From: Heterobilharzia americana
Lineage: Eukaryota; Platyhelminthes; Trematoda; Strigeidida; Schistosomatidae
Length of the DNA: 64,000 nt
Direction: 5' to 3'
Assembly (NCBI GenBank): GCA_944470555.2
Contig: OX104127.1
Location: forward strand, 129,953,113-130,017,112
Of the stretch, positions 12,601 to 25,745 are shown one piece after another (the stretch's first letter is position 1; each line of letters opens with the position of its first letter). Below the pieces are notes generated by a model, which saw nothing but the letters and a program-made list of their open reading frames with translations, did not search any database and had not been told where the DNA came from. The translations under genes were made by a program, and so were the position numbers.

Positions 12601-15600
12601 GATACTTCTGGGACTTTTCCTCGTCGCAATCTCATCTAGGCTCTCCTATGCAGGAATATTTTGAACTAGTGTTTTGGGTGGGCACTTCGATTGAATCTAC
12701 TTCGAAATCATTACTAAATTTGCGTCTTTTACGGTGATTTTCAGAAAGTTGTTCACGACCAAGGCCTATAAGGGATATTTTGGTTCTATCTGCTAGTGCT
12801 TCTCTGGCATATTTATTTCCGATTGTTGGTCAAAGGATTATCACCAAGCTTTTTAGGTCTGTTCCATCTGCTTTCAGTAATTTGGTAATGGTGACGCCTA
12901 ATCTGAAAACTCGGCTACAGTGAGCATAGTATTCTCGAAACTTATTCAGCTGCTTTGACCATACTTCTCAGTCATGTGGAGAAAGTTTGAGTTGAGAATT
13001 TCTGTAATCACTGTGTACTGGCCGTATGTACAAGCATCATTTAAACTGTGAACAGCCAAGGTTCAGTTTGTTAACTCACTGACATACTGTGCATGATGAC
13101 GGATATACACTTAACTATCCCAGAATCCTCAACTGAAGTGCAAATGAACCACTACCACCCATAATGAAAATCACCCCTTTGGTTTACGAAAAAAATCGTA
13201 ACAGGGGTGACAGTGACAAGCCTCTGACGAGCTGCACTTCATGGTGATGCAAAAAGTTGCTCATATAGCCTAACATACGACGTCAAGTTTGATGAGTAAG
13301 TTGGGGTTTAACAACTGCAGTATGTCGGAACCTGAAGGTGCCCAGGAGAAGGCTTCCATGCAAGCAGACTAGAATATTTATTGATAAAATCTCCACCAGT
13401 GACGACGAATCTTAGACGTATTCAACCGTTCATGATGGCACTTGAGTCGAAACAGTGATGCCAGCAAGGCTTTCAACAAGTTACTGTGTAACGTGGCTAC
13501 TTAATCAAAAAACCATGGCGGTCGTGGCAGCATGTTGCACAAAGACATTCAGGTGACTGTCACTTACGTGGTCGACCGCCTCAGTGAGTCCACTGTAATG
13601 ACAGCACAACCTTATCCACTAAAAAGGGCTAGGGGTGGAAATAAAGAGGCAAGTTGTCCGCGTAGACCCACTAATGCATACGGTAATTGGAAAATGGGTG
13701 GTGGAGCAGCTTCTATGATCATACTTGACGTTCCTGTGTTCCGTGACGGCTTGGTTTGACAAAGTGGGGAGATATGACATGTGCAAAGCCCTAGAGTTGG
13801 GCGAAATAAGGGTGGAACTATAGCACGGACGCAGCAGCAGCCGCTTATCTTCAGAGAAGCTCAGACTAATAAGAGTGACATCGGGGGCATCAGTAGGTGC
13901 AGAAAGTTTACTCCCTCCCTCGAAAAAGCAGGTCAATGACCTTCGAGGGTCTTGTCCTGTTACTGTTGTCTAACACTTGATCAGCCCCATGTGAGTCAGT
14001 GAGAATGAGCACCAAACTAGTCAGTACTTCGCCTGCATATGAGCACTGGAAATGAAGGACCAGTTAGAAAACGCCTTATGTCGTAAAGGTACTCGGACAA
14101 GTAGTTCGTCTGTCAGCCATATGCAAAGGGGTCATTTTAGGGAAAGAATATTGGGCTCTCTATCTGTTATTGGATGGGCTGGAAACTCTCAGCTCATTGC
14201 TGGTGGTCATCAAAAGGAGGATGCAAAAGTGGCAGATGTCGATGAGCAGATACATACTCGCCAGAACGAACTTACAGAAGTAAAGCCACCCATTGAGGCC
14301 GTAAAAGACTATTTTGCTATTACGCGGATGTTCTAAATGTTTATTTATTCACGTTGAACCTAGCTCTCTTTTAATGTCATCAAGCTTCAGGCCAAATGAA
14401 CCATCCAACAAGAGTGCTTGACGGAAGCATACACGATCGATGGGGATATCATCCCAAGAAGCGCTGGATCGGGGAACATCGGGGCTTATGGCCGTGTTTA
14501 AAACTTTGGGCCCCTAACGACTCGGTGCTTGCTGGCAAAATACATACGCAATGTATGGAAGCTGCAGCAACTGTCTGCACGAACGTGGCAGCGACGCAGA
14601 AAAATTTTCCAGTACTTTATCTCATTCGAGTCCATCTGATAGAAGACAATCAACGGTCAACATACCTCCTTGATAATGCAGCATGCTTCAATGTGGATTC
14701 TGTGTGCAAGACTTCATTACCACCGGATAAAAGTCCTTCAAATGTTTATATCTTTTCACCGCAACGACTGATTCTGATGGCTCACATCTGTATTGTTGTG
14801 TAGGGTACTGCGACAAGCGGGAAATGTTTGGATGTGGATATTGACGTTGATAAGATGTTAACGCTCGCTGTTACCTGAAATCGATGGAGTGAGTTTCCGC
14901 CGGCCAGTGATCCCATAAGCATGTGAAATGCTGTTAAACTAAACGCTCATCCGACGAAACATGGGACTATACCGCCAGGTTAAGCATCTTCATCGCATGT
15001 AACTCAAACGTCCAATATTGACTGATTTCGGCACCACTTTATTGTGAAAAAAGACGGGTGGGTGGAAATGATTGAAACTCGTAAAAAATCCGTGTGTACT
15101 GCAAGGTGATATTTTGCTGTTTTTCCATAACCTGAAGACACTTTTGATATCATGGTAAACGTTGACGTCCTCCCTTCTGTGTCATTTCAGGCAGCTCAGT
15201 TGATAGGGACTTCTCCACCATTACCAGTTTGATGATCCCTGTAAACTGGCTTCTGTCACGTTAAGTTCCTAATCTGAGAACAGAACATTTATTTCTTTAT
15301 TATCAGACAATACAAGGGTTCACTCCTTTGTGGGTTGCGCCTCCAAATGTCTTTAGAATACTGTACGGGGACTCAGTGGTAGGATGGCCGTGATAGGAAC
15401 CCTTGGTTCTCACTCCAATCTGAAAATTAATATCCAGAAAGAATACTGGTTGCCGATCGATGCTGATGACATCAAAACCAAAGAAAAGGAAAAGGGAGAG
15501 AGGTGGAACGACCGTACACTGTAGTGACATGTTTGGAACCGGGCGATTACTTGCACTGTTCCAACGCGGCTCATGGACTCACCCTGGTGACGCTTCACAG

Positions 15601-16202
15601 TGAGACACACCGAGCAGCATACAGAGGTTCATCGACCAACAGCAGGTGGCGCGAAACAAGTAACAGCCAACAGTAGATTGGGATGGAAATATCAAGCCGA
15701 GTGATCTTTCAACATCAGCACATTACTCCAGCACTCCATGAAGGCTTGGTAAACGTAATCGAAAAGGCCGGGTGAGATAGAGATCAGTGATGACGTTTGC
15801 CAAGAAGAAAGTCACAACATTTGGGTTATTTCTTCGCCAGCTCCCACCTAATAGTAGAAGACGTCCGGGGCCAGGCTCTTTCTGGCTTCAGCGATGGCGA
15901 CGTTGGTGTGTTTGACCTTGGAGTTAGCGGACAACTACTGTCGCAGAACTATCCCTTTTGTTTCAGCCGCAACAGGAAGCACTACTTATGGATGAAACAG
16001 CATCTTTGGGCAGCACTGTGGCCTCACAAGTGGCATCTTTTACCAGCGGAAAGGCGCTGAGATAAGGTTAGGTATATTAATATGAGTTTTGTCTCTAGAA
16101 GCATCTTTGTGGCGAAAGCACCAGAAGGAGAACCTATTGGGAAAGAAGCTAGAAATGTTGGTATGAAATGCCAATGTGGAAGGGACTGCAGCTCACTTCA
16201 AG
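12601..16202. other. No gene recognised
   Basis: Several open frames of 75-135 codons occur, the longest at 14396-14803 on the plus strand. None shows a recognisable domain and none is flanked by a convincing exon structure. Composition resembles the left 7 kb. It is probably degenerate repetitive DNA. Confidence 0.4.
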
Positions 16203-16395
16203 ACAACCACATATTAGTCTAGGGCGGAGGTATGGCTCATCGGGTCGGACACGCTACTTCCAGTCGACGGGTCACAGGTTTGAATCCTCCTTCCCTCTAA
16301 AGGGGTATGCGCAGCCTGAAGGTGCCACTAGCCCATACAAAATAGGTGTGAATGACTACCCACTATGCGAATGAGGGGGTGGTTGCTGAACATAT
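16203..16395 (+). repeat. tRNA-derived SINE-like repeat (family without hammerhead)
   Basis: The head at about 16222-16295 looks like a tRNA: an A-box-like ATGGCTCATCGGGTCGGAC and a B box GGTTTGAATCC. The tail, TATGCGAATG..GGTTGCTGAACATATTTCA, is matched at about 60685-60710 (ATGCGAAAG..GATTGCTGAATACATTTCA). The pairing in the arms is too poor for a working tRNA. Transcription by RNA polymerase III from the internal boxes is inferred. Confidence 0.6.
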
Positions 16396-17284
16396 TTCAG
16401 AACGTGCTGGTATTTAACCATGATAAAGGATGAACAGTGTACGTCCGCAGTCAAGTTTTGCTGGGCGTATTCTACTAAGCATGTGTTTCACACCGCTTCC
16501 ACTCAATCACAGGGAGAGATCTAGGTTTATTCTTGACTAACAACCAGTTCAAACCGACTAGAATAAAGTTCCAAGGCCTTCGTTATAATACACTTTGTCA
16601 GCAGTAGACTAATAGCGCTCAACGGAGACCTCTTTTTTAGCTTACGGTACCCACGCCCAGCCTCATCTAAAGGTTCACAACGTCACTGCACCATGACATC
16701 TGAAACAAATGTGAGCCTCCCGGAGTGAGCACAGAGAAGAGCCATAGGAGGAGGCAGGGCTACAGTAAAAACTGTACGAGGATAAACCAAAAAATCTAGA
16801 TTTCCGTACCCTTAGTTAGAGTAGAGTACATAGTGACTTGATAAGAACTAACATAATACTGAATAACTGAAATCATCCAGACATGAGAATATAACCTTGG
16901 GTCACCATAACAATTTTTATGGTAACATGAATAAAAAAGCTGACGAAAGAACAAAATTCCATATGTGATGGTGCCTCTCTTTTCTCTGGGTCTGTGTTTA
17001 CCTCAGAGGGTTGACCACCACTGCATATGTTGAGAGCTCCAAGAAAAGTTTGGACAGCAAAGAAGTGACACTTGGATTACTCATACCGATTTAACATACA
17101 TATTAGGTTGTCACAACTAAATGGCGTCGCATCAGTCAAACACTTTATCCCACTTCACATCCATCTTCTTTCATAGTCGTAGTTATCGTAGTACGACTCA
17201 ATCTTATACCCCTTAGCAACAGCCACTAATTCTCTCTCTCTAGGTGATGTGGCACCTCTCACCTTATACTATTAACATTCCTGC
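16396..17284. other. No gene recognised
   Basis: There is no coding domain, LTR or clear repeat structure between the SINE-like copy and the solo LTR. Confidence 0.45.
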
Positions 17285-17628
17285 CGTAGCGTCACACACC
17301 TCTGCACAATCGATAGCTTAGGGTTCGACCAGACTCGATATTGATGACGACCTTCATAGTTTAACTGGACTCACTGAGCCGAAGGCACCCGGTCAAGCAT
17401 CCTCGCCATTTGGCACGCTGTCATGTTTCGGTGCACCGCTCGTATTCGACTCTCTAGCCAGTTAGTCAGGACGTATCGGTATCTTGGCACGACCTCGCAA
17501 ATATACTACTCCATCCGGCTACGCTGCTGTGCTCCTTTTTGGTCCCGTATTTGTGGGTATATAACAGATTTGAATAATTAGTGACTGACCTCTGTGTCTG
17601 TCAAGTTCTCACCAAGATCATTCCTAAA
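17285..17628 (+). repeat. Solo LTR of the Gypsy family
   Basis: It begins CGTAGCGTCACACACC and ends near ATTCCTAAA. It aligns along its full length (344 bp) with the LTRs at 7078 and 12012, including the GGGTATATAACA promoter motif, but is more diverged. No internal gag-pol sequence adjoins it. A solo LTR usually results from recombination between two LTRs. I found no clear target duplication. Confidence 0.88.
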
Positions 17629-18860
17629 CCACTCTCTGCAATACAACTTTTCCCGGTTCTTACCCTTTCTCTTCTGTCAGCTACCTAAACCTATTCATTA
17701 AGATCCTGCCCATTAACGTTTTCTTCTTTCTGTCTTCTCCAAATTTACCTGAAGTTTTCTCTTCCGTTTGTTTTGCTTCATATCTCTCTTTCTTTCTTGC
17801 TGCCTTTAGTAGTCTTCTGAATTCTACTTGCATTTTTAAAGACCAGTCTAAGCAACTGTCTGACAACACGACAGCAAGAGATCCTATATTTATAACGCTT
17901 CCGGAGCAAATCATGTTTATTCGTATAAATTCAACCAAAAGGAAAACACCCACTGGAGTTAGCAGGGTTACAACAGGTGAGTGGCTGGAACTACTGCTAT
18001 GGAACCCAGCTGATACTTGGGACCTTTTCTTCATAACCTAGAAACGAGAACGAAGAAATCAGCTGGTTTATATAAGCTCAGAAAAGAGATCATGAATACT
18101 AAGCTCACTGAGTTTCAAACAATTCTCACTTATGAACCTGACTTTTTTAACTAGACTATCATGAACCGTTGTATTAGAATTGTAACTATAAACCGCACAA
18201 CTTTTGATATCTGAATATAGCTGCTGGCTGACTAAAGAGCTTACTCTTATAAATTTGTTTTCTTCTGAGAGCATAAAGACATCTTTCAGGATTCAAAATA
18301 AGTTTGTAAAATTCTATATCCAAAAACCGGAAATAATGTTGGAGTTACTTATGTCCTGCAGAAAATTAAGCAGATTAAGCGTCTGAAGTTCACAGACGAT
18401 TTAAAAGAAAATCTTTTCGCCCTTATTTTTATGACATTCGGAATCTGCATATTGGTATACAGAAGGGCTGGTTGTGTTGCTAATACCCAACACATGGGGA
18501 TTCTTAAGTTAATATGACCAGTATCACACTAATCAGTACCTTATCTGTGTGTAAGTACTATTAGTAAAAGACCAAGAGGAAAACAAGTTTGATGGTAAAA
18601 CGCTCTGAAGGGAAGTGTATTTATTAGTCTGTGGTCACAAATATTTTCGGAAGAGTAGGTATAATCTTCCTGGCCGTAAGTGGGTAAACTAAGAACTCAG
18701 ACTGTGCAGCTGTTAATCAGCACAAAGAGACACGAAATGACAGTTTTCTGTTGGCAGATGCTTAAACATCAGAACAAAATAAGGACTAAATGGAGTAGCT
18801 CAAGCTTTAGGAGATTATTCAGTTGGTATTTTTATGCTATTTATTCATTTTACACTTATT
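17629..18860 (+). repeat. Second, shorter copy (B) of the old dispersed repeat
   Basis: Its left part (17640-18115) is colinear with 2230-2640 and its right part (18510-18860) with 6945-7077 plus 12353-12600. The two blocks are about 0.4 kb apart here but over 4 kb apart in copy A, even without the retrotransposon. No reading frame is recognised. Copy B also shows the unoccupied form of the site where the Gypsy element inserted in copy A. Confidence 0.5.
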
Positions 18861-21800
18861 ATTCTGATGGCATGAAGGTGCTCCACAGGTATATAAATGT
18901 TAGTATTGCATAATGCAGTCACTTCGTAAGCGAGGTATTGAGGAAATCTAGGTACTGATACTATACATGAGAATGGTGATCATGCATGGAATTAATTATT
19001 AAGAGAAGATATGAAGCAAATTCATGTGATGAGTAGCAGAATGAAGGAAAAAGGAGGGAAGAGATAGAAAGTAGTGTAATCTCACAAGTAAGGGTTGGTG
19101 CCAAATGAAGGACTTCATGTTGCAAACCAAATTGCTGATTAACATATTAACTCTTAGAGTATATGCAAGCCCATATTGACCTAGTTAGGAAAACGCGTAG
19201 ATTCTAGGGATGAATACTTGGTGTATGGTCAAAAAATGTCATATGGGAGCGATTTTTACAGCTAAATATACAGACTAAATTCGGCTATAAACTTTAATTT
19301 TACGGCTACTACTGGTCATGAAGTAATCTAAGTGTAATAGTACAAGTAAAGTCAGACTTGATGCTCTATATATGGGTATAAACAAACCGAAAGAAATCAG
19401 ACTCCAGTTGTGAATGCAGTCTTCTTTATCTTCAATAGTGCCTTTTGTTATTCACGTTATCTGACATTGGTGGGTCAGGAACATTTGGAGCGCCAGAAGA
19501 CATGACGGTATTTAAGGATGATATATTCACACTAGGAGTCAGGTGAGCATCCACTGCAGATGTTTCGAAACATACAGCGTGTGTTATCCTTTGAATTCTG
19601 ATTCATTGAAATATTGTTCTTTACAAACAAGCTGATTGTTTTCAGAGTATATTCGCTCAAGAACTAATATAAATCCACCCCTTTCATGGGAGTCTTCAGA
19701 ATACTTTGTTCGTCTTCTTTGGAACAGGGAGAACAAATTTTAAAGTATTAGGCACATAAAGAACAAGTAAGATTTTGTTTCTTCCATGGTGAAATCCAAC
19801 ACTAAAGGGTTTTCATTGTTTATTTCATGTCCGTCTTCTGAATGTATATCGCTCACTGGTGTTTTATGGTTTCTTCTGATGAGTATCACATCTAGAGGTG
19901 AAGTGATTTGATAAAATAACTTTTTTATGATTATTAACCTTAAAGATGGAAGGCATTTATACACAAGTTAGCAAGTCTACGGTGTATTCAACATCCTACC
20001 ATACGTCATTGTTATATCCATAGTCAAAGAATCTCTTGTTCAGTCGAAGTTTAAAGACTAATTACTTCTTAGAAGCGTCACGAAGAAGCCAAGTAGTCAT
20101 GATAACAAAATTAAATGTTCGTTGACTTACTCATTTGACGTGGGAAACTGACACCTTCATTATCTTCTCAGTTGTAAAGTGCTAGGGAATCTACTTGCAA
20201 TTTTGAACCATTCATGGCGAACAGAGTTTGGGAGAGAACAAACAAAAGTCAAATATGACAATATGGGGAGTGTGGAAATAGGAATGTCGTTAGGCGGATG
20301 CAGAATTGCAGAAGTCTTTGTTACCTCAGCCAGCATAAATGTCTGGTATTGAGAAATGCCTAATTTGCATGTACTGGAAGCAAATGTGGCTCTTCGTGTA
20401 AGCCCCTTGGCATAAGTTTTGTCATATAATGACTGTTTCTGTAAACTCTTACCATCATCAGCAGATGAAGTGTATTCCTTAGTTGAAGGAAATAATTTGA
20501 AAAATAGGCAGTTCATATAGGAAACGAAATTGATCTAGGTGGAGCTCAATTGTCCATAAATGGATTGTTCTGTGGTTTGAGTCGTCAGCAAGTTGTTAGG
20601 ATCACTGTTGACAACTATGACCATAGTTCCAAGGTTTTTTTAGGCAGAATCACGAGCGACTTTAAAGGCTACCCTAGTGACTGCCGAGATAACCAACTGC
20701 ATTCATTTATCCTCTGAGAAATTACCTATCCAAACGAAATTCTGAAACGTGATTAGTTATCTTAGTAGTTTCTAAGGCTGCCTTTAGAGTCACTCTAGAA
20801 TCATAGATAAGTACTTTGTCCAAGTCTTTCTTGTGTACTGGAGATACTTATGCACGTGTCTAAACTATCAGGTACCTGCGAAAACTGTTAGTCTGCTCAA
20901 TTAAAACTGAAAGCTTCTGTTTGTAAGTCAGGAATAAAAACGTTTTAATGAACTTCAAAGCATGGTACACAAAAATACTTCTTTCGTAAATAATAAAGTA
21001 GAACATCTGAAAAAAATATATGTTCGTATGTGACGATGTCTTTGACAATTGCGCAAACTTTATACTTTCATTCTTTTCCGATTGTGATGGAAAATGGGGA
21101 GAAGGATTCATGACCTTTGGCTTTCATTCCGTAGAAAGAGCTGTACGTGCAGTAAAAACTGAAGCGATAGGCTTTATTTTATGCGAATTAATTACTCACA
21201 AAATGACAGTTACCATAAGTTGTAACTAGCATCTTTGCACTGTGATTGTCAATATATATATAGTGTTCATTTTCATACGGTCTGGCTCGTAAGTTGTATC
21301 TGCCTCTAAATAATTACGTTATCATATTTACCAAAGCGTTCTCGATCATTAGGACCTGAACATTTTAACTCTTGTACGATTTATATTTCTTGGTGCAAAA
21401 TTCATAATCTGATAGAAAATTATTTTTACGGAAATTATTGATGCTGAGAATCTGGACAATACTACAGATATAGTCGGTTACATTTTTTCAGTACAGACGT
21501 GAACCTATATGAGTTTCAAACAGTTGTGTATAACTTGTCAAGCTCAATAATAATTCCAGCCGACATCATGTCACATTTCTTTAGGTGATGGATGAGTTTA
21601 AAAACGTTTTCAGGTACCTGGCCTTTGGTTTTCGAGTTTGACTGAAACCGCCTTACTGACTTTTTGGTTATGTAAGTAACAACATTAGTGTAAAGTTAAT
21701 AAAATCCGAAAAAAATTGTCTAATGTATCATAATAAAGGTCGTTATTATCACCAAAATTTTTAAGAAATGTCAATTTACCACAGATTATTTTAAGAACTA

Positions 21801-22919
21801 TAGTGTTAGAGACGGACAAAACGTGAGATGTATTCTAGCAATAGCCAGTAATGCAAATTATAGATTTATAACGGAAATAGTAAAGGGTTCATGTACTTTA
21901 TAGAATGTTAGGAAAATGATCATAATATCCGCTGTCATTAAAGTACTTACAAACAAGTACTGTTAGTCCAATATAAAGTTGATGAATTAAAGACAAAGTC
22001 TGAGAAAAGAAGAATGAAGAAGAAATATGACTAAAGGTAAGTGAAAGCTCCATTCACCGAAGGTATCAATGTGTCTGATAAATAACTCATTGCAGTGAAA
22101 AATATTTGTGCTAAATATGAAATATTGAATTATTGAAACAGTTGAAGTTAGTAAATTGTGGTGATAAATTACACTTATTGAAAAATTAGTGTTCACATTA
22201 GTACAAACGTCAAACTAGAGTATTCATGTGAAGTACATTCAGGAAATCACCGTAAAATAAAATAAATTGATGAACAAGGAAGTAATGTAGGACAAGTTTA
22301 AGGAACTCCGTTAATCTCTGTGAGGAAATTTTTCGGAACATCTAATTCTATAGTACATTGTTAGGTACAAAATCAACGACAAGTGAAATGTAGATGCCTC
22401 AAATGATTTATGGGGAGCGAAGATCCTTTTTTCACACCTATTTATGAATGATTATCATCAAACTAGTTGTCATTTATTAAAACTGAATTAATCAAGTCAA
22501 GTGAGGATTATTCTTTTTGTCTATCTAAGATAAATTATTTAATTAAAGTTATGCAGCTATGTAAAAACTGTTATTTGTAAGTTTCAGCCACTACCTAACT
22601 CCCAGGGGATTGGAGTTACGGGGTGATTTATTAGTAAGGACTATGTCATACTGCCTCCATTGCATTAACATTGCCTGTCTTCAAACAACTAAAGATTCCG
22701 ATAATATTTATAAAAGGCAACAATTTTAACGAAGAATATTCTTTTCAATAATTTCTCTTCAGGTTCTACAATTATAAAATGAATTTGTACAGTGTAAAAA
22801 AAGTCGTGTCATGGGTAGTTATATTTTCAAAATGGAGTGTGATCTAGGGATTGTAAGGAAATAGATTTATCTTTTTAAATTAGTCAATATTGAGATGATA
22901 AATATACAGAAGAATGACA
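18861..22919. other. No gene recognised
   Basis: This AT-rich sequence has only short open frames. The longest (20160-20516, minus strand, 118 codons) has no domain I recognise. The composition is visibly more AT-rich than before about 18.5 kb. Confidence 0.45.
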
Positions 22920-22922
22920 TGA

Positions 22923-23609
22923 TCATGAATAAAAAGATGACCAATAAGATGACAGGAGCGGCCTTAAGTTTAGCAAAGACCAAGGGAGAAGTAGCGCTAG
23001 GACACGTTCTTTCTGAATGTAGAGTTCAGGCTTGATCAATTTTATTGCGACAGCCTCCGCTATGTTGAGCACGCATTGACGCGATACACATGGTGTCGTT
23101 TTTGCAACACGATGAATGACACTGAAAACTTTATTAGCATATATGTGGCGCCCTGTGCCGACCAGATACACTAGGATTGAACTTTTCACCACTTTCACTT
23201 CACCCTTTCTGAACCAAGCTGGTAAATTCTCTCGTATCCAGGGACGCACCTGCCTAGTCGTACGCCCTATGTAACTAGATCCATAGAAAGAGTTAAATTG
23301 ATAGATACAAGATGAACAGCTAAGATTAAGTAGGCAATCCTTCAGTCTCGGAGTGAGTATTGGCCGACTCCTAAATGATATCCAAAGCCGACCTGCACCA
23401 AATGTCCTATTAGCTGCTCTAGCTAGGCATTGTAGTAGAATGTCACTTGCAACATCTCCCTTGAATTGTAAGTGCGGAAACAAAAGCTCCTTCCCCAATT
23501 TCCTCATTTCTCGTCTCAAAACCAATGTAGCTGATGTTAATTTTGATGAACTTGTCCAGCTATCCTTTTTTCTTAGAATATCATGGATACACAGTGGTCC
23601 TTTTTTCAT
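22923..23609 (-). pseudogene. Penelope GIY-YIG endonuclease module
   Basis: This frame is in phase with the end of the reverse transcriptase segment, separated only by a stop at 23706-23708. It contains CIYQFNSFYGSSYIGRTTRQ followed by RENLPAWFRKGE, matching the GIY-YIG signature of Penelope endonucleases (Tyr...Tyr-Ile-Gly-Arg, then Arg-Glu). Near its end ELYIQKERVLALLLPWS matches the usual closing motif. The endonuclease nicks target DNA to start reverse transcription in intact elements. Confidence 0.85.
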
Positions 23610-23705
23610 ACACTCCTTGGAACGAATTGATCTTACTCCAGAAGCCAGGCAGCTGACTATTATATGTTTGTACTTTATCGGTACGAAGCTGAGAAAGTGC
23701 GCAGA

Positions 23706-24487
23706 CTATGCTTTAAATGTTAGTTTTCTATATATGCTTGTTAGTATATAGCCATCTTTGTTTTTCGTCATTAGCACATCAAGAAAGCGTACCAAATCAT
23801 TGATTTCATTTTCGTATGTAAAATGAATTGATGAATGGGAGCTGTTGAAATGGTTCAGAATAGAACTAATACATATACACCTATCAAAGACTAAAACCGT
23901 ATCCTCTATGTATTGACAGTACAACTCCATTTAGCAGTTTAATCTTTCAAAGGACCATTTTCCAATTTCGCCAAAAATATATCTGCAAATATTGAGCCAA
24001 ATGGAGATCCCATAGCCAAACCATCACGTCGTCTGTGCAGATTACTGTTGAAGATGAACTGGACATTCATTCTACATTTTAGCAATAGTTCTTTCAAATT
24101 CATAATCGGAATGCGGGTATCTAATTTCCTTTCCAATAACTGTTCAGAAATACAGTTGACCGTTTCCACTAGACGGACGTCAGTGAACAAACATGTGACA
24201 TCTAGGGATTCCATGCATTTGTTCAAAACATTTAAGCTTTTTATTATGTCTACAACCTGGAAAGTGTCTTTCACGCTATACTTTGCTAACTGGTCACGCA
24301 AAGGTTGAAGTAATCGTACTGACCATTTAGTGAGAGAATGGTTAGGTGAGTTGGTCATGTCTAGGATAGGGCAAAAAGGCGCCTCAGGTCTACGTATTTT
24401 TGGTAGACCATATATTTTTGGAATCGTGCTGCCTATACGCTTCAAATTTCCAAATAAGGTTGATGAAATGTATCCGTCATCTTTCAA
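23706..24487 (-). pseudogene. Penelope-type reverse transcriptase, broken
   Basis: From 24487 downward it shows PKIYGLPKIRRPEAPFCPIL, then MESLDVTCLFTDVRLVETV (motif A, Asp present), then GLAMGSPFGSIFADIFLAKL (motif B). A frameshift near 23935 leads to YCQYIEDTVLVF, where the family normally has Y-x-D-D. Here the first Asp appears as Glu, which should abolish or weaken catalysis. FTYENEINDLVRFLDVLMT and a YRKLTF motif follow, and a TAG stop ends the segment at 23706. Confidence 0.87.
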
Positions 24488-24560
24488 TTTCTTTAGTGAA
24501 ACGATTAGGTTTTTTCTGCTTTTTTGGTTAGGCCTTTCGTTGTTTTCTCAACAACAACAA

Positions 24561-25740
24561 CAAAGTAGTTAATAAATGTAGACAGACAATTCAGTGAGTA
24601 GTCAATAACCCTAGATTGAAGTTATATTTTAAAAGAGGATTCAGGAGAGATTTATGGGTTCGAGTTTGTAGATATGAAGATCTACCTTCATTCACTTCTT
24701 TTCATTCCTCTTCTCATTTCGACTAGTATTTTCTGTGCATTGCAATCTTTATGTCATCCATAGTAGGCACAAAATAATTTGGACCTATTACTTTCCGATT
24801 TTAAGCATCATTTTTAGAACGGAATGGTGATTTACCTCACCTATGAATTTTCAACGAAATGCAAATAGAAAATGAATCATAAGATACAAGCGGATTCTCC
24901 TTATAAAGTGAACTCCAGTTTAATATGACAATTTGTATTCATAAAAATGGCAGTAAAGGGCATGATAATGATAGTGGTGTTGTTGAAGTTTTCCTACTCG
25001 GAGAAAGCACAGTATAACACAAATTATAAGTTCATGAGGATTTAAAATTTATTTTAAGCTATGGGGAATCATTGTCCGTTTTACTTTGAGAACGACAAAA
25101 GCAATATGATGCATTGCCATCTTGATTTTTACTCCAGTTTGAGTAAGCTGAACCTAAGACAATTTTCATAAACTTTATTTGGGCTAACCTAATTAACGTG
25201 AAGTGCAGCTAGAAAATTTGTTTTCTACGATAGAACTGATTGTTTCAAAATATTTGAAAAGATCCAATTCTACTGGTAAATAACTATAAGGGAAAAAAAT
25301 AAAGTCCTGACCTCAAATTTACATTTGTATATGACAGGTAGAATTACATTTAGTTGACTGTCGCAGCTAAGATGGTTCGGATTGAGTCATTCCACGAGAT
25401 TACGTTCTGGTTGGAAAAGACTAAGTTCATGATGGACATCATCTCCATACATACATCCATCAAATGACCGATCAGGTTTAACTAAGGTAAAGTAGCACCT
25501 TGTAAGCATCCATGCACAGTTGATCACGTTACTGCCTTTGGGAGCTTTGATGAACTAACAATGATATCGGGCATAACACTGAAGAGTTTGCCGCCTGAAA
25601 CTCCGTCTCAGAGGGCTAGTCAGTTAGAACATCCTCACTCAGAGCCATAAATATTCTCTACCCAATAAGATACTTTAGTATATGTTTGAGTATCAGTATC
25701 TCATTGGAAATTCGATTAGAAAGCTGCGCGAAATTTCAAA
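24561..25740. other. No gene recognised
   Basis: AT-rich DNA without domains. A short CAA run (about 24549-24564) marks the upstream edge of the Penelope copy. Confidence 0.45.
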
Positions 25741-25745
25741 CAAAC

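Larger units (their letters stand above)
22923..24560 (-). mobile_element. Penelope-like retroelement, decayed
   Basis: Read on the minus strand, a reverse transcriptase of the Penelope group is followed by a GIY-YIG endonuclease, the diagnostic order. A frameshift (about 23935), an in-frame stop (23706-23708) and an altered active site show that it is dead. The N-terminal part of the polymerase ORF upstream of about 24500 is not recognisable, so the copy is truncated. No terminal hammerhead ribozyme, which such elements often carry, was seen on either side. Confidence 0.88.

Noticed and set aside
14396..14803. 135-codon open frame on the plus strand
   Set aside because: No recognisable family and no splice context; composition resembles surrounding non-coding DNA.
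16222..16295. Functional tRNA gene
   Set aside because: Boxes A and B are recognisable but cloverleaf pairing is poor and the tail matches another dispersed copy, so it is SINE-like.
20160..20516. 118-codon minus-strand frame possibly related to a Penelope N-terminus
   Set aside because: An ADDGK segment only faintly recalls the ADKG motif of that family; the rest does not match, so I could not support it.
22300..24700. Terminal hammerhead ribozyme expected next to the Penelope-like element
   Set aside because: I looked for CTGANGA and GAAAC cores on both strands around the element and saw none.
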